Notes: generated by a model from the letters alone, not told the origin. Numbered from the stretch's first letter, positions 8,894-18,242 are shown. The stretch is 64,000 nucleotides of DNA from Rhizobacter sp. (GCA_019635355.1 JAHBZQ010000001.1:682001-746000); one strand, 5' to 3'. A program made the numbers and translations.

Positions 8894-9406
8894 TTACTCG
8901 GCCTTGGGCTCGTCGGTGGTCTTCTTCGCGGAAGCCAGGCTCGCGAGCAGCGCGGGGTCGGAGATGACCTTGGCCAGCAGCTCTTCGGCGCCGGTCTTGC
9001 CGTCCATGTAGGTGATGAGGTTGCTCAACTGCTGGCGTGCGGTGAGCAGCTGGTTGAGCGAGTCGACCTTCTTCGCCACGGCGGCGGGGGAGAAGTCGTC
9101 CATGCTCTCGAAGGTGATGTCGACCGAGAGGTTGCCTTCGCCGGTCAGCGTGTTGGGCACCTGGAAGGCCACGCGCGGCTTCATCGACTTCATGCGGCTG
9201 TCGAAGTTGTCGACGTCGAAGTCGAGCAGCTTGCGCTCGGCCACCGGGGCCAGCGGCTCGGCGGGCTTGCCAGACAGGTCAGACAGCACCCCCATCACGA
9301 AGGGCAGCTGCACCTTCTTCTCGGCGCCATAGAGCTCGACGTCGTATTCGATCTGGACGCGCGGAGCGCGGTTGCGGGCGATGAATTTCTGACTGCTGGT
9401 GGCCAT
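8894..9406 (-). CDS. tssB: TssB (VipA) type VI contractile sheath small subunit
   Basis: The 170-residue product is the small sheath subunit that pairs with TssC; its N-terminal region is the known binding site of TagJ, which is also encoded in this operon. Family signs are RNRAPRVQIEYDVELYGA, LPFVMGVLSDLSG, a DFDVDNFDSRMKSMKPRV segment and NTLTGEGNLSVDITFESM. The C-terminal tail is lysine/aspartate rich. An AGGAG ribosome site lies 9 bases before the ATG. It lies 38 bases after tssA and 31 before tssC. Confidence 0.96.
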   Translation of the reverse strand: MATSSQKFIARNRAPRVQIEYDVELYGAEKKVQLPFVMGVLSDLSGKPAEPLAPVAERKLLDFDVDNFDSRMKSMKPRVAFQVPNTLTGEGNLSVDITFESMDDFSPAAVAKKVDSLNQLLTARQQLSNLITYMDGKTGAEELLAKVISDPALLASLASAKKTTDEPKAE

Positions 9407-9444
9407 GGTGGAACTCCTCTTTAGGGTTCAGGATGAAAGACGGG

Positions 9445-10461
9445 TTACTCGTGTTGCGTGCCGGCGATGTTTTCGATCTGGTCGATGCCGGCAGGCGCCA
9501 AATCTCTGATGATTTCCAGGAAGTTCTTGCCCATCAGGCGCTGCGCGCGGCGGATCAGCAGCGGCGCGGGGTTGGTGGGTTCGTTCTTCTCGAGCCACTC
9601 GCAGGCGCGGTCGAGGCTCTTCAGCACGTCTTCGCGGGTGACGATCGTGCCCGGCGTGCCGCGCACCGGGGCGGCGCCGGGTGCGGCAGCCTGGGCGGTG
9701 TCGTCGCCGCCGGCGGCTTCAGGGGCGGCGCCCCCTTCGGCCTGGGTCGCGGCAGTGGCGAGCGCCTGGGCCAGCACGCGCAGGGGGCGCAGCTCGGGGC
9801 CTTGGGCACCGCCCACCTTGTCGATCAGCAGCTTCTCGATGCCCGACACGTCGGCGTGCAGTTGCTTGAGTGCGGCCAGGGTGCCGGCAGCTTGCGCTTC
9901 GGCGGCCTGCAGGGCTTGCAGCATGCCGTCGGCACTGGGCACGGTTTCGTCGGCCAGGGGCTCGGCCTTGCCGAAGGCGAGCTCCACCTCGCGCACGGTG
10001 ACGGCCGGGCGGCCGCCGCCGATGCTGGCGGCGCGCAGGTCGGCCAGGCCGGCGGCGCTGTCGACCAGCGGGGCCAGCGCGTTCAGGCGCATGGTGGGGT
10101 CGTTGTTGTCGTCCGCGTCGAGCTGCGGGTAGACGTGATCCCAGTGGCGCTCGAGCAGGCCGGCGATGAGGGCGATGCCGCTCGCGTAGGCCGCCACGCC
10201 CTTCAGCCGGGCGCTGGCACGGGCCAGCAGCACGGCCACGCGGATGTCGCGGGTGCGGCGGGCGACTTCCAGCGCCTGCTCGCTCACCGCGCGCCAGTCG
10301 GGGCCTTCGGCGGCGATCACGGTGTCGCCGAACTGCTGCTCGGGCTTGCCGCGGGCAGCTTCTTCGAGGGCCAGGAAGGCCGGGTCGTATTCCAGGTCGG
10401 CACCACAGGGGGCGTCGTCGCCGAGGGAGGCCAGCAGGTCTTCGACGGGGAGGGCGTTCAT
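9445..10461 (-). CDS. tssA: TssA (ImpA) type VI secretion assembly protein
   Basis: TssA proteins initiate or cap sheath/tube assembly. The 338-residue product has the ImpA N-terminal domain (LLASLGDDAPCGADLEYDPA, then PDWRAVSEQALEVARRTRDI and HWDHVYPQLDADDNNDP, about 1-120). A long alanine-rich linker follows (about 240-275), then a short C-terminal domain with ICERAC-like helices and PLLIRRAQRLMGKNFLEIIR. The short C-terminal domain resembles the ImpA type rather than the longer VasJ type. It is the first gene of the operon as seen here. The 117 bases upstream hold the likely promoter but no convincing sigma-54 or sigma-70 signal could be assigned. Confidence 0.94.
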   Translation of the reverse strand: MNALPVEDLLASLGDDAPCGADLEYDPAFLALEEAARGKPEQQFGDTVIAAEGPDWRAVSEQALEVARRTRDIRVAVLLARASARLKGVAAYASGIALIAGLLERHWDHVYPQLDADDNNDPTMRLNALAPLVDSAAGLADLRAASIGGGRPAVTVREVELAFGKAEPLADETVPSADGMLQALQAAEAQAAGTLAALKQLHADVSGIEKLLIDKVGGAQGPELRPLRVLAQALATAATQAEGGAAPEAAGGDDTAQAAAPGAAPVRGTPGTIVTREDVLKSLDRACEWLEKNEPTNPAPLLIRRAQRLMGKNFLEIIRDLAPAGIDQIENIAGTQHE

Positions 10462-10578
10462 GGGGTGCGATGTGTGGTGTCGATCACGATGTGTGGACTG
10501 TAGGAAGCGGCGGGGTGACCAGCATCAGCCGAAAGTCATCTGGGCCGGATGACCGAGGTCACCGCCGTGGCGCCGCGC
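10462..10578. other. Spacer between tssA start and the exoprotein gene stop
   Basis: Both flanking genes are on the minus strand, so this stretch should hold the end of the exoprotein operon and the promoter of the type VI operon. A 12-base inverted repeat TGACCGAGGTCA lies at 10550-10561, 18 bases after the exoprotein stop. It has no following T-run, so it could be a weak terminator stem or an operator. Nothing else is assignable. Confidence 0.35.
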
Positions 10579-13500
10579 TCAGAACGCCGAGCACGAGCCG
10601 CCGTCGCTCACGTTGAGGCAGCCCGAGAGCTGGGGCTGGTTGCGCACCTTGCCCCACTCGGAGGCGAGCTTGTCGGCGTCGGCGCCCTCGGCCAGGCCGC
10701 CGCGCATCACCGAGGCGGCGGTGCACACATAGGGCTGGTCGAGGTTGCGGCCGTAGACGTCGGAGCTGTTCTCGGCGTGGAAGGCGTCCATCAGCATGTG
10801 GCGCGTGAGCTCGGCCTGGCGCAGCGTGAGCACCGAGGGGGTGAACACGATGTTGTAGCCCAGCGGTGAGGCGAGCGTGCCCTGCCCGATGGCATAGGTG
10901 TTGGTGCCGCTCGGCGTGGCCGACAAGGTGCCGCTCAAGGAGCCGGCCGCGGTGTCGCCGTTGACGAGGCCGGTGACGGTGTACCCGAGCGAGGGCAGCG
11001 GCGCGCCGATCACGCCGGTGGTCGGGTTGGCCGCCACCGTGAGGGTGGGCTGCGTGGCGCGCACGAGGCTGTTGCCGGTGGTCGGCAGGGTGATGCCCGA
11101 GATGCTGCAGGTGGTGGTGTCGCCGTACACGCAACCGTAGAGGTTGTTGAAGCTGCCGGCGACCGTCGGGTTGACCACCGTGGGCGCCCAGATGCGCCAC
11201 AGCCCGCCCGGCGCGCTCAGCGCGGCGCCCGTGGCGAAGGTCACGGTGCCGGGGGAGACGATGTCGAGCCGCGGCGCGGAGCCGGTCATGGTGATCGGCT
11301 GGTTGATCTGGATGTTGCCTCCTGCCTGCAGCACCGCGGTGCTGCCGCCGAGGCTGGTGGTGATCGCGAGCGGGGCGAACGGGGTGGCCGAGCCCGGGTC
11401 GTAGGCGGCGGCCGTGGCGGCATCGAGGGTGAGGCCGCCGCCCGTGCGCACGGTCAGCGCGGCCGGGGGGTCGAAGGCCAGCACGCCGTTGATCTGGTTG
11501 GTGGCCGAGTCGAGCGTGACGGTGGTGGCGGCGCCCCCGCGGATCACGAGGTCGCCGGTGGTGAAGTTGCCCACCTGGCCGATGTTGCCGGCGCTCAGCA
11601 GGCCGAGGGTGCCGAAGGTGTTGCCGCCGCGCACCGTGATGCCCAGCGAGCCCGCGCCTTCGTTCTGCAGCGTCAGCCGTGCCGCGGGCGCTGCCGCGCC
11701 GAATGCGTTGGTGTCGAGCACGATCGCGCCGGTGTGGCTGCGCGAGCCGATCACCACGCCGCCAGCGGCTGCAATGCCGCCGCCTGTGGCCAGCATGTCC
11801 GACAGCACGGTCATGGTGCCGGCGCCCGCGTTGGCGCCACGCGGGATGACGGTGATGCCCACCGCCGGCTGCTCGACCAGGTCGCCGGTCGTGCCGCTCA
11901 CGCCCAGCGGGCGGATGTTGACCGTGCCGCTCACGTCGACCTGCGGCGGCACGCCGGCCACGCCCAGCTCGAGGGAACTGGCGCGCACGTCCGACAGGGC
12001 CCCGATCACGAGGTTGACGTTGGCGGGGCCGCCGTCGCCGTCGTCGATGACGAGGCCGGTGGTGGCCGAGCCGACCATCTGGATGCCCGGGGCGATGGAG
12101 CCGCCCGTCGACTGCCCGACCAGCTTCACCGTGCCGGGCGTGGAGCCGGCGCCGACGATCTCGAGGTCGCCGATGCGCAGGCCCACCGCGCCTGCCGGCC
12201 CGAAGCCCCCGTCGTCGCCGCGGCCGGCCAGCGTGACGGTGCCGCTGCCGGTCACGATGCGGGTGCCGTCGGCTTCGATGCCGGCGAGGCTGGCGGTCAC
12301 CGAGTCGGTGCGGGCGGCGATGCCACGGATGTCGATGTTGCCGGCGCCCGCGGCGTTGAGATTGGCGCCGTTGAGCAGCACGGCGGTGCCGTGGCTCGCG
12401 CGGCCGTCGATGGTGAGGTTGCCGAAGGTGAGGTTGCCGGCCACACGCACGGCGGCGGGGGCGCCTGGCGTGGCGCTCGCACGGCCGCGCAGCACGATGT
12501 CGCCGGCCGTGCCGGTCTGCAGGTTGCTGGTGTCGATGTCGGTGGTGGCGATGTTGATGGCGGCGTTCGACGCATCGCCGCGCGCATAGCCCGTGGCGGG
12601 GTCGATGCCGCCGCTGGCCGTCACCGAGCCGCCCCCGGTCGAGATGCTGGAGTTGGTGATCGAGATGCCGCCGGTGCCGTTGCCGTCGAGGTCGGCATAG
12701 AGGTTGAGGTTGACCGGGCCGGCCCCCGACGAGTCGATGATGGTGCCGTCGATGCTCACGTTGTTGTTGGCGCGCAGCGTGAGCGTGGTGGAGCCGGTGC
12801 CGGCGCTGCGGGTGATGTTGGTGCCGGGGGCGATGGTGATGTTGCCGGCCTGCGTGCCGGCGCCACCCGCGTCGGTGGAGATGACCACGCTGGTGCCGGC
12901 ATTGAGCGCGGCCACGATGTCGCTCGCCTGCACGTTGGCGCCGGGGCCGATGGGCTCGAAGCTGCCGGCCACGTCTTGCGGTGCGGCGTTGGAGATGGTG
13001 ACGTCGTAGGGGTCGAGCGTCCAGGCGCCGGCCGTGCCACCGGCCGCGCGGGCGCGCGCGTCGATCGTGCCGCGCTTGTAGACGCCGCCCGAGTTGGCGA
13101 GCGCCGTGGTCACGGCCATGCCCGAGGTCTCGATCTGGCCGCCGTTGCCGCCCTCGGTGCCACCGCGTGCGCGCAGCGTGCCGTAGACCTCGGTCACGCC
13201 GAAGTCGATGCGTGCCGTGGGCTGGGTGGAGAAGGTGTCGTTGTACATCGCGCGCAAGGCGATCTGGCCGCCGTTGCCATTGCGGGTGGCGTCGGCCGAG
13301 AGCAGCACGGTGTCGTTGACCATCAAGGCGCGGGTGCGCGCATCGCCGATCTCGATGCGGCCACCGCCGGTGGCGCCATCGGCCAGCACCTCGGGCCCGG
13401 TGGGCTGCTCGCCGCGCTGCAGGGTGATCTGGCGCCCGAGCAGGGTGACCTGCCCGCCGGTGGCGCTGCTGCTGGATGCGTCGACGCTTGCGTCGTTGAG

Positions 13501-14430
13501 GTTGAGCGAGCCGCCACCGCCTGCGTCGATGTGGATGCTGCCGCCGTTGCCAGTGTCGGAGGCCGTGCTCAGGACCCCGGCGATGTTGAGGTTGTCGACA
13601 CGGGCGTCGCCTTCTTCGCGCGGCTGCCCGCCGATCACGATGCGCCCGCCTGCGGCGAGCGTCTGCGAGCCGAGGCCGGTGGTGAGCGTGCTCGACGACG
13701 GCTCCGACGGTGTGACCTGCAGCACCCGCACGAAGCCGCTCGTGCCCACCGAGCGCAGCAGCGCCGCCGAGCCGTTGCTCATGTTGACCTCGCCGCGCGG
13801 CGCCGAGATCACGCCGTGGTGCTCGATCTGCGACTGGCTCAAGAGCACGATGGAGCCGCCTTCGGTGACCTGGATCTGCGGCTGGCGCGGGTCGTTGGCC
13901 GTCTGCACCGTGATCGCGCCGGCACCGCCCGAGAGCGCGATGTCGCTGCCGTCGATGAGGCTCTGGTAGTTGTTGGCCGACATCGTGCTGTCGAGGTCGA
14001 GGGCGCTGGCCACCAGCGAGCCGGTGTTGACCTGCGCGCTCGAGCCGAAGATCACGCCGGCCGGGTTGATGAGCATCACGCGGCCATTGGCGCTCAGGGC
14101 TCCGTGAATCTCGCTCGCGCTCGGGCTCGGGCCGGTGACGCGGTTGACGAGCAGGCTCTGCGCATTCGGCTGCGCGATGGTGACGCGCGCGGCGCTGCCG
14201 ATGGAGAAGCTCGACCACTCGATCAGGCCGCGGTTGCTCGCGCTCTGCGTCTGCGTGATGGCGAGGCTGTTGCCGGCGGGTGTGCCCACCGTGGCGTTGA
14301 TGACGGCACCACCCGGGCGCAATACGGGCAGCGTGTTGGCCGCGACCTGCGCGTGCACGGAGGGCGCGCCCAGGGCCAGCAGCGCACACAGCGCGAGGGG
14401 AGAGTGTTTGAACGAAGAAGGGGTACGCAT
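10579..14430 (-). CDS. TpsA: large two-partner-secretion exoprotein (filamentous haemagglutinin-type N-terminus, MBG-type C-terminus)
   Basis: The 1283-residue product is a secreted beta-helix exoprotein for the adjacent TpsB. It has a signal peptide (MRTPSSFKHSPLALCALLAL to about 27, ending SVHA) and a TPS domain with the hallmark LVNRVTG and LSANGRVMLINPAGVIFG segments (about 95-150). Hundreds of residues of glycine/serine/threonine-rich beta-helical sequence follow. Near the C-terminus there is an MBG-like domain with the ATPSGTNTYAIGQGTL pattern (about 1170-1240). Two cysteines at 1271 and 1280 are the only ones in the last 20 residues. I chose ATG 14430 over ATG 14442 because AGGA sits 5 bases before 14430. 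Likely role is adhesion or biofilm; no toxin domain is visible at the C-terminus. Confidence 0.9.
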   Translation of the reverse strand: MRTPSSFKHSPLALCALLALGAPSVHAQVAANTLPVLRPGGAVINATVGTPAGNSLAITQTQSASNRGLIEWSSFSIGSAARVTIAQPNAQSLLVNRVTGPSPSASEIHGALSANGRVMLINPAGVIFGSSAQVNTGSLVASALDLDSTMSANNYQSLIDGSDIALSGGAGAITVQTANDPRQPQIQVTEGGSIVLLSQSQIEHHGVISAPRGEVNMSNGSAALLRSVGTSGFVRVLQVTPSEPSSSTLTTGLGSQTLAAGGRIVIGGQPREEGDARVDNLNIAGVLSTASDTGNGGSIHIDAGGGGSLNLNDASVDASSSSATGGQVTLLGRQITLQRGEQPTGPEVLADGATGGGRIEIGDARTRALMVNDTVLLSADATRNGNGGQIALRAMYNDTFSTQPTARIDFGVTEVYGTLRARGGTEGGNGGQIETSGMAVTTALANSGGVYKRGTIDARARAAGGTAGAWTLDPYDVTISNAAPQDVAGSFEPIGPGANVQASDIVAALNAGTSVVISTDAGGAGTQAGNITIAPGTNITRSAGTGSTTLTLRANNNVSIDGTIIDSSGAGPVNLNLYADLDGNGTGGISITNSSISTGGGSVTASGGIDPATGYARGDASNAAINIATTDIDTSNLQTGTAGDIVLRGRASATPGAPAAVRVAGNLTFGNLTIDGRASHGTAVLLNGANLNAAGAGNIDIRGIAARTDSVTASLAGIEADGTRIVTGSGTVTLAGRGDDGGFGPAGAVGLRIGDLEIVGAGSTPGTVKLVGQSTGGSIAPGIQMVGSATTGLVIDDGDGGPANVNLVIGALSDVRASSLELGVAGVPPQVDVSGTVNIRPLGVSGTTGDLVEQPAVGITVIPRGANAGAGTMTVLSDMLATGGGIAAAGGVVIGSRSHTGAIVLDTNAFGAAAPAARLTLQNEGAGSLGITVRGGNTFGTLGLLSAGNIGQVGNFTTGDLVIRGGAATTVTLDSATNQINGVLAFDPPAALTVRTGGGLTLDAATAAAYDPGSATPFAPLAITTSLGGSTAVLQAGGNIQINQPITMTGSAPRLDIVSPGTVTFATGAALSAPGGLWRIWAPTVVNPTVAGSFNNLYGCVYGDTTTCSISGITLPTTGNSLVRATQPTLTVAANPTTGVIGAPLPSLGYTVTGLVNGDTAAGSLSGTLSATPSGTNTYAIGQGTLASPLGYNIVFTPSVLTLRQAELTRHMLMDAFHAENSSDVYGRNLDQPYVCTAASVMRGGLAEGADADKLASEWGKVRNQPQLSGCLNVSDGGSCSAF

Positions 14431-14453
14431 GGCAGTCCTCATGTGAGCCGGGC

Positions 14454-16043
14454 TCAGAAGGAGCGTTGAACTTGCACCAGCAGGCGCGCCTTGGGGTTGT
14501 CGGGCTCGGAGCGCACCGGCTCGTTGCCGCGCACGCCGAGGCTCGCCTTCAGGGTGAAGAGGTCGGGGTGGGTGAACTGCACCCCGAGGCCGTAGCCGTG
14601 CAGCGTGCGGCGCGTGCTGCCGGTGAGGGCGTCTTGCGATTTGTCGCGCCCGTGGCCCCAGTCGTAGAAGGTGTAGCCGCTCCAGGTGGCGTTGAACCAG
14701 TGGCGCAGCTCCAGGTTGACGATGGCGCCCAGGTCGCTGGAGCCTTCGGCCACCGGGTAGGCACGCACGCCCTTGTCACCGCCGAGGGTGAAGCGCTCGG
14801 CGTTGTCGAGCGTCTTGTCGGTCCACTGGCCGGCCAGGCCGGCGAGCAGCGAGAAGCCGCGGCCGAGCGCCTGCAGGCGCGACGCCTGCAGGCTCAGCTT
14901 GGCGAAGCTGCCGTGCGGCGCGCCGGCGGGCGCAGTGCTGTCGTACTTCAGCCGTCCGGCCATCACGCCGAGGCTGCCGCCGTTGAAACCGCCGCCGCCG
15001 AAGGCGTCGCGCGACTCGAAGGCGAGCGAGGTGTCGAGCGCGGTGATGGACTTGTCGGACGCCACCACGTCGGCGATGTTGTCTTCGAGCTTCTTGTGCT
15101 GCACGGCCACGCGCGTCACGAGGTTGCGGTCGCGCCCGCGCAGCACGGGGTAGGAGACGGACGCATCGAACACGTTGGCCGTGCCGGTGGCGCCGGTGAA
15201 CTCTTCGCTGAGCTCGTAGCCCACGCGCGAGAAGCCGATGCCGGCACGCCAGGGCGTCGGGCCGATCGGCGCTTCGTAGCCGAGGCGTCCGACGGTCGTG
15301 CCGGCGCCGCTGGAGGCGAGAAGGCGCAAGTCGAGGTTGTCGCCGATGCCGGCCGGGTTGTTCCAGCGCAGCAGGGTGCCGAGCCGGTAACGGCCGCTGG
15401 CGTCGGAGCCGTGGTTGTCGAGGTCGATGCTCGCGTCCCACGCGCGGCGGGCTTCGGTCTGCACGTTGACCTTGTAGAGGCCTTCGTCGCCGGTGGGCAG
15501 CAGCGTGGCGCGCGCCGAGACGCCGGGCCAGTCGTTCAGGGTGTACATCGCGCGGTCGAGCGCCTGCAGGTCGAGCGGCTGGCCCTTGCGCACGCCGGCG
15601 CCGTCGAGCACGCGCATCGTGCGCTCGGGCGACACGGGTGGCTTGGGCGGCGACTCGACGCTGAGCTGCGAGACCTGCGGCTCGACGATGCTCACCTGCA
15701 GCACGCCGGCCGTGAGGTCTTGCGCCGGGTAGCCGACGCCAGCCATGCCGAAGCCGCGGGCCTCGTAGAGGCGGCGCAGCGCGGTGGAGATCACGCTGAG
15801 ATCGGTGGCGTCGATCTCGCGGCCGATGAAGGGTTTGACGACCGCCTGCAGCTCGGCCGCGCTGACGGCGCGCGTGGGGCTGAAGCGCACTTCCTTCAGC
15901 AGGAAGCGGCCTTGCGTGGTGGGGGCGAGCGTCGGGGCCGAGGCGGCCGCGGCCGGTGTGGGCGAGTTGCGCAGCGGGGCCTGCTGCGCATGTGCTGCGG
16001 TGCTGGCGGCCAGGGCGACGAGCGAAAGGGCGAAGGTTTTCAT
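14454..16043 (-). CDS. TpsB: ShlB/FhaC/HecB-family outer-membrane transporter
   Basis: The 529-residue product is the Omp85-family partner that moves the TpsA protein across the outer membrane. It has a signal peptide (MKTFALSLVALAASTAAHA), a proline/alanine linker, two POTRA domains (about 45-200, including the QGRFLLKEVRF and RRLYEARGFGMAGVGYPAQ segments) and a 16-strand barrel. The conserved lid-loop motif appears as KGVRAYPVAEG, with alanine where most relatives have glycine (VRGY). The protein ends in phenylalanine (QVQRSF), as outer-membrane barrels do. Its ATG overlaps the upstream CHAT gene stop by four bases (ATGA), and tpsA begins 23 bases after its stop, so all three are one operon. 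Confidence 0.93.
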   Translation of the reverse strand: MKTFALSLVALAASTAAHAQQAPLRNSPTPAAAASAPTLAPTTQGRFLLKEVRFSPTRAVSAAELQAVVKPFIGREIDATDLSVISTALRRLYEARGFGMAGVGYPAQDLTAGVLQVSIVEPQVSQLSVESPPKPPVSPERTMRVLDGAGVRKGQPLDLQALDRAMYTLNDWPGVSARATLLPTGDEGLYKVNVQTEARRAWDASIDLDNHGSDASGRYRLGTLLRWNNPAGIGDNLDLRLLASSGAGTTVGRLGYEAPIGPTPWRAGIGFSRVGYELSEEFTGATGTANVFDASVSYPVLRGRDRNLVTRVAVQHKKLEDNIADVVASDKSITALDTSLAFESRDAFGGGGFNGGSLGVMAGRLKYDSTAPAGAPHGSFAKLSLQASRLQALGRGFSLLAGLAGQWTDKTLDNAERFTLGGDKGVRAYPVAEGSSDLGAIVNLELRHWFNATWSGYTFYDWGHGRDKSQDALTGSTRRTLHGYGLGVQFTHPDLFTLKASLGVRGNEPVRSEPDNPKARLLVQVQRSF

Positions 16044-18133
16044 CGTGCGGCCTCGCTCGCGACCAGCAGGCGGCCGTTGCCGATCACGTTGAACGGGGCC
16101 CAGAAGAAGGGGTGGGCGAAGCGCCGGTTCTTCTGCACTTCGAGCTGGGCGGCCTGCATGGCGGCCATGAGGTCGCGGCCGGAGGCGAGTTCGCGGTAGA
16201 GGCGGTTCATGAGCAGGTCGGTGGAGTCGTCGGCTACCGGCCAGAGCGAGGCGACGATGCTGTTGGCGCCGGCCGAGAGCAGCGAGCGGGTGAAGCCGAT
16301 GATCTCGTCGCCGCGGGCCACGCGGCCGAGGCCACTTTCGCAGGCCGACAGGGTGATGAGGCGCACGCCGCGCAGGTCGAGCGTGTAGATCTCGCGGGCT
16401 TCGAGCAGGCCGGTCTCGCTGGCGTTGCTGGCGAAGAGGATGCGCGAGAAGAGCGGGTCCACGTCGTCGAGCTCGGCATGCGCGGCGATGTGGACCATGT
16501 TGTGCCGGCCGGCGCTGGCCTTGAAGCGGTCTTTCGTGGCGTCTTGCTTGAGGTAGATCTCGCTGCCGTTGAAGAGCTTCGCCACCTGCTGCACCTCGCG
16601 CTCGGCGCCGGGCAGGGGGACGTTCTTGTCGGTGCTGGGGTTGCCGAAGCCGAGCAGCTGCGGGGCGGGCACGCTGCCGCGGGCCAGCAGCTTCGCGCCG
16701 ATGGCGGCCGAGGGCCACACGGTGAGGGCGCTGCGCTCGATGAGGTAGCTGCGCCCGTCGTGCAGGGCCTGGAAGGGCAGGTAGTGCAGCGGGCCGTGCG
16801 GCACGACGTAGAGGCGCTGCGCGGGCGCGAGGTCGACCTCGGCCAGCAGCAGCTTGTAGAGGCTGGCGGCGAGCGTGGAGGTATCGCGGCGGCGCTCGAT
16901 CACGCTGGAGCGGAAGTTCTCGACCAGCGGGGCGAGTGCGGCCTGGCCTTGTGCGATGACGGCGGCCGAGAGGCCCGTGCGGGTGACGAGCCAGACGACG
17001 CTGCGCTGGTCGAGCACGTGGAACTGCAGCACCGCTTCGCCCGGGGCCAGGCTCTTCTGCAGCTCGGCGAGGGTGATGCGGTGCTCGGCGAGGCTGTCGG
17101 ACGCGCGGTCGCGCACGGCGTCGAGCAGCTGGCGCGAGCGGGAGGCTTCCGACAGCACCCACGCGGTCTCGAATTCGCGCTGGGTGATGGCGAGGTCGAG
17201 CGCGGTGTCGAAGACCTTCTGGATGTCGCCGAAGAGGCCGGTCTTGAACTCATCGCTCTGGAACTTGCCGCGCAGCTGCTCGGCGATGGCGACGGTGTCG
17301 AGGTAGGCCTTGAGCGCGGTGGGTTTGTTGCCGCGCTGCAGCTCGACGCGGCCCAGGCCCTCGGTGGCCCACAGGCGGTGGTAGAGCGCATCGCTCCCAC
17401 CCGCATCGGCGGCGATGCGCTGGAAGAGCGCGTGGGCCTGGTCGGCCACGCCGGCCGCGAGCAGGGCGTTGGCACGGCTGCGTTGGTAGAAGGCGCCGAG
17501 CTTGTCGGCCTCGCTCTTGGGCAGCTTGTCGAGCTGCTGAAGGGCTTCGGTCGGCCGGCCCGCGGCCGTGTAGGCATTGGCCAGCGACACCAGCACCAGC
17601 GGGCGGAACCGATCGCTCGCGAGGGCGTAGCTTCGGGTGTAGGCGTCGGCGGCGTCACCGTAGCGGCCGCGGCGCGCGGCCACGTCGCCCAGCACCTTGT
17701 GCGCGGGCGCGTGGGCCTGCTGCGGGTTCTTCGGCTTCAGCGCGAGCGCGCCGTTGGCGAACTTCTCGGCCTCGTCGAGCAGGCCGGCGTAGCTGTAGGC
17801 GATGGCGAGGTCGCGCTGGGCGAGGGAGCGCAGGTCTTCGTTGTCGGTGCTGCTGCCGAGGTGCAGGGCCTTGGCGGCGGCGCGGATGCTCTGGCGGAAC
17901 TCGCCCTGCTCGGCCAGCGCGACCGAGCGGCCGCAGTAGCCGTAGCCGTCGAGCTTGATGACGTCGCGCTCGTAGAGCGCGCGGCCCTCGGCGCTGAGCG
18001 CCAGGATGCCGTTGGCGTCGCGGTGGCGCGCCAGGGCGTCGCGTGCGATGGTGTTGCCGTTGTCCTGCGCCTGGGCGGCGAGCGCGCACACGGTGGCGGC
18101 GCCCAGCAGGAGGATGCGATGTAAGGCCCTCAC
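16040..18133 (-). CDS. Exported TPR protein with C-terminal CHAT (caspase-like) domain
   Basis: The 697-residue product starts with a signal peptide (VRALHRILLLGAATVCALAA, ending QAQ), so it should act in the periplasm or outside. Residues about 40-330 form TPR-like helical repeats (for example DALYHRLWATEGLGRVELQR). The last 300 residues are a CHAT domain, a caspase-clan peptidase fold, with both catalytic motifs present: histidine 552 in HIAAHAE and cysteine 598 in LSACESG. It ends with the usual PFFWAPFNVIGNG segment. GTG 18133 is preferred over the ATG at 18217 because AAGGGGAAG lies just before it and it gives a clean signal peptide. It is first in the operon with TpsB and TpsA and overlaps tpsB by four bases. 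The substrate is unknown; processing of the exoprotein is a guess from context. Confidence 0.9.
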   Translation of the reverse strand: MRALHRILLLGAATVCALAAQAQDNGNTIARDALARHRDANGILALSAEGRALYERDVIKLDGYGYCGRSVALAEQGEFRQSIRAAAKALHLGSSTDNEDLRSLAQRDLAIAYSYAGLLDEAEKFANGALALKPKNPQQAHAPAHKVLGDVAARRGRYGDAADAYTRSYALASDRFRPLVLVSLANAYTAAGRPTEALQQLDKLPKSEADKLGAFYQRSRANALLAAGVADQAHALFQRIAADAGGSDALYHRLWATEGLGRVELQRGNKPTALKAYLDTVAIAEQLRGKFQSDEFKTGLFGDIQKVFDTALDLAITQREFETAWVLSEASRSRQLLDAVRDRASDSLAEHRITLAELQKSLAPGEAVLQFHVLDQRSVVWLVTRTGLSAAVIAQGQAALAPLVENFRSSVIERRRDTSTLAASLYKLLLAEVDLAPAQRLYVVPHGPLHYLPFQALHDGRSYLIERSALTVWPSAAIGAKLLARGSVPAPQLLGFGNPSTDKNVPLPGAEREVQQVAKLFNGSEIYLKQDATKDRFKASAGRHNMVHIAAHAELDDVDPLFSRILFASNASETGLLEAREIYTLDLRGVRLITLSACESGLGRVARGDEIIGFTRSLLSAGANSIVASLWPVADDSTDLLMNRLYRELASGRDLMAAMQAAQLEVQKNRRFAHPFFWAPFNVIGNGRLLVASEAAR

Positions 18134-18180
18134 GGACTTCCCCTTCTTGAAATTGCGGCCGATGCTAGGAGCCACCCTCG

Positions 18181-18208
18181 GCGCCTCAAAGTGACCAAGG
18201 TGAGGCGC
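18181..18208. repeat. Inverted repeat upstream of the CHAT/TPS operon
   Basis: GCGCCTCA (18181-18188) and TGAGGCGC (18201-18208) form a perfect 8-base stem with a 12-base loop. It lies 34 bases after the hybrid kinase stop and about 50 bases before the GTG start of the CHAT gene, all on the minus strand. There is no T-run, so it may be a weak terminator for the two-component genes or a regulatory site of the next operon. Confidence 0.5.
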
Positions 18209-18242
18209 GGCGTCCATGTTCTAGGGGGGTGCCCGGTGGAAC

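Noticed and set aside
11734..14469. A 911-codon open frame on the plus strand opposite the exoprotein gene
   Set aside because: It is alanine/glycine/histidine/arginine rich, with no family pattern, and lies opposite a clear TpsA gene; such frames come from the GC bias.
14454..17162. Apparent 902-residue fusion upstream of TpsB
   Set aside because: The first 370 or so residues are out-of-frame translation of the CHAT gene; the real TpsB starts at the ATG at 16043 with a signal peptide.
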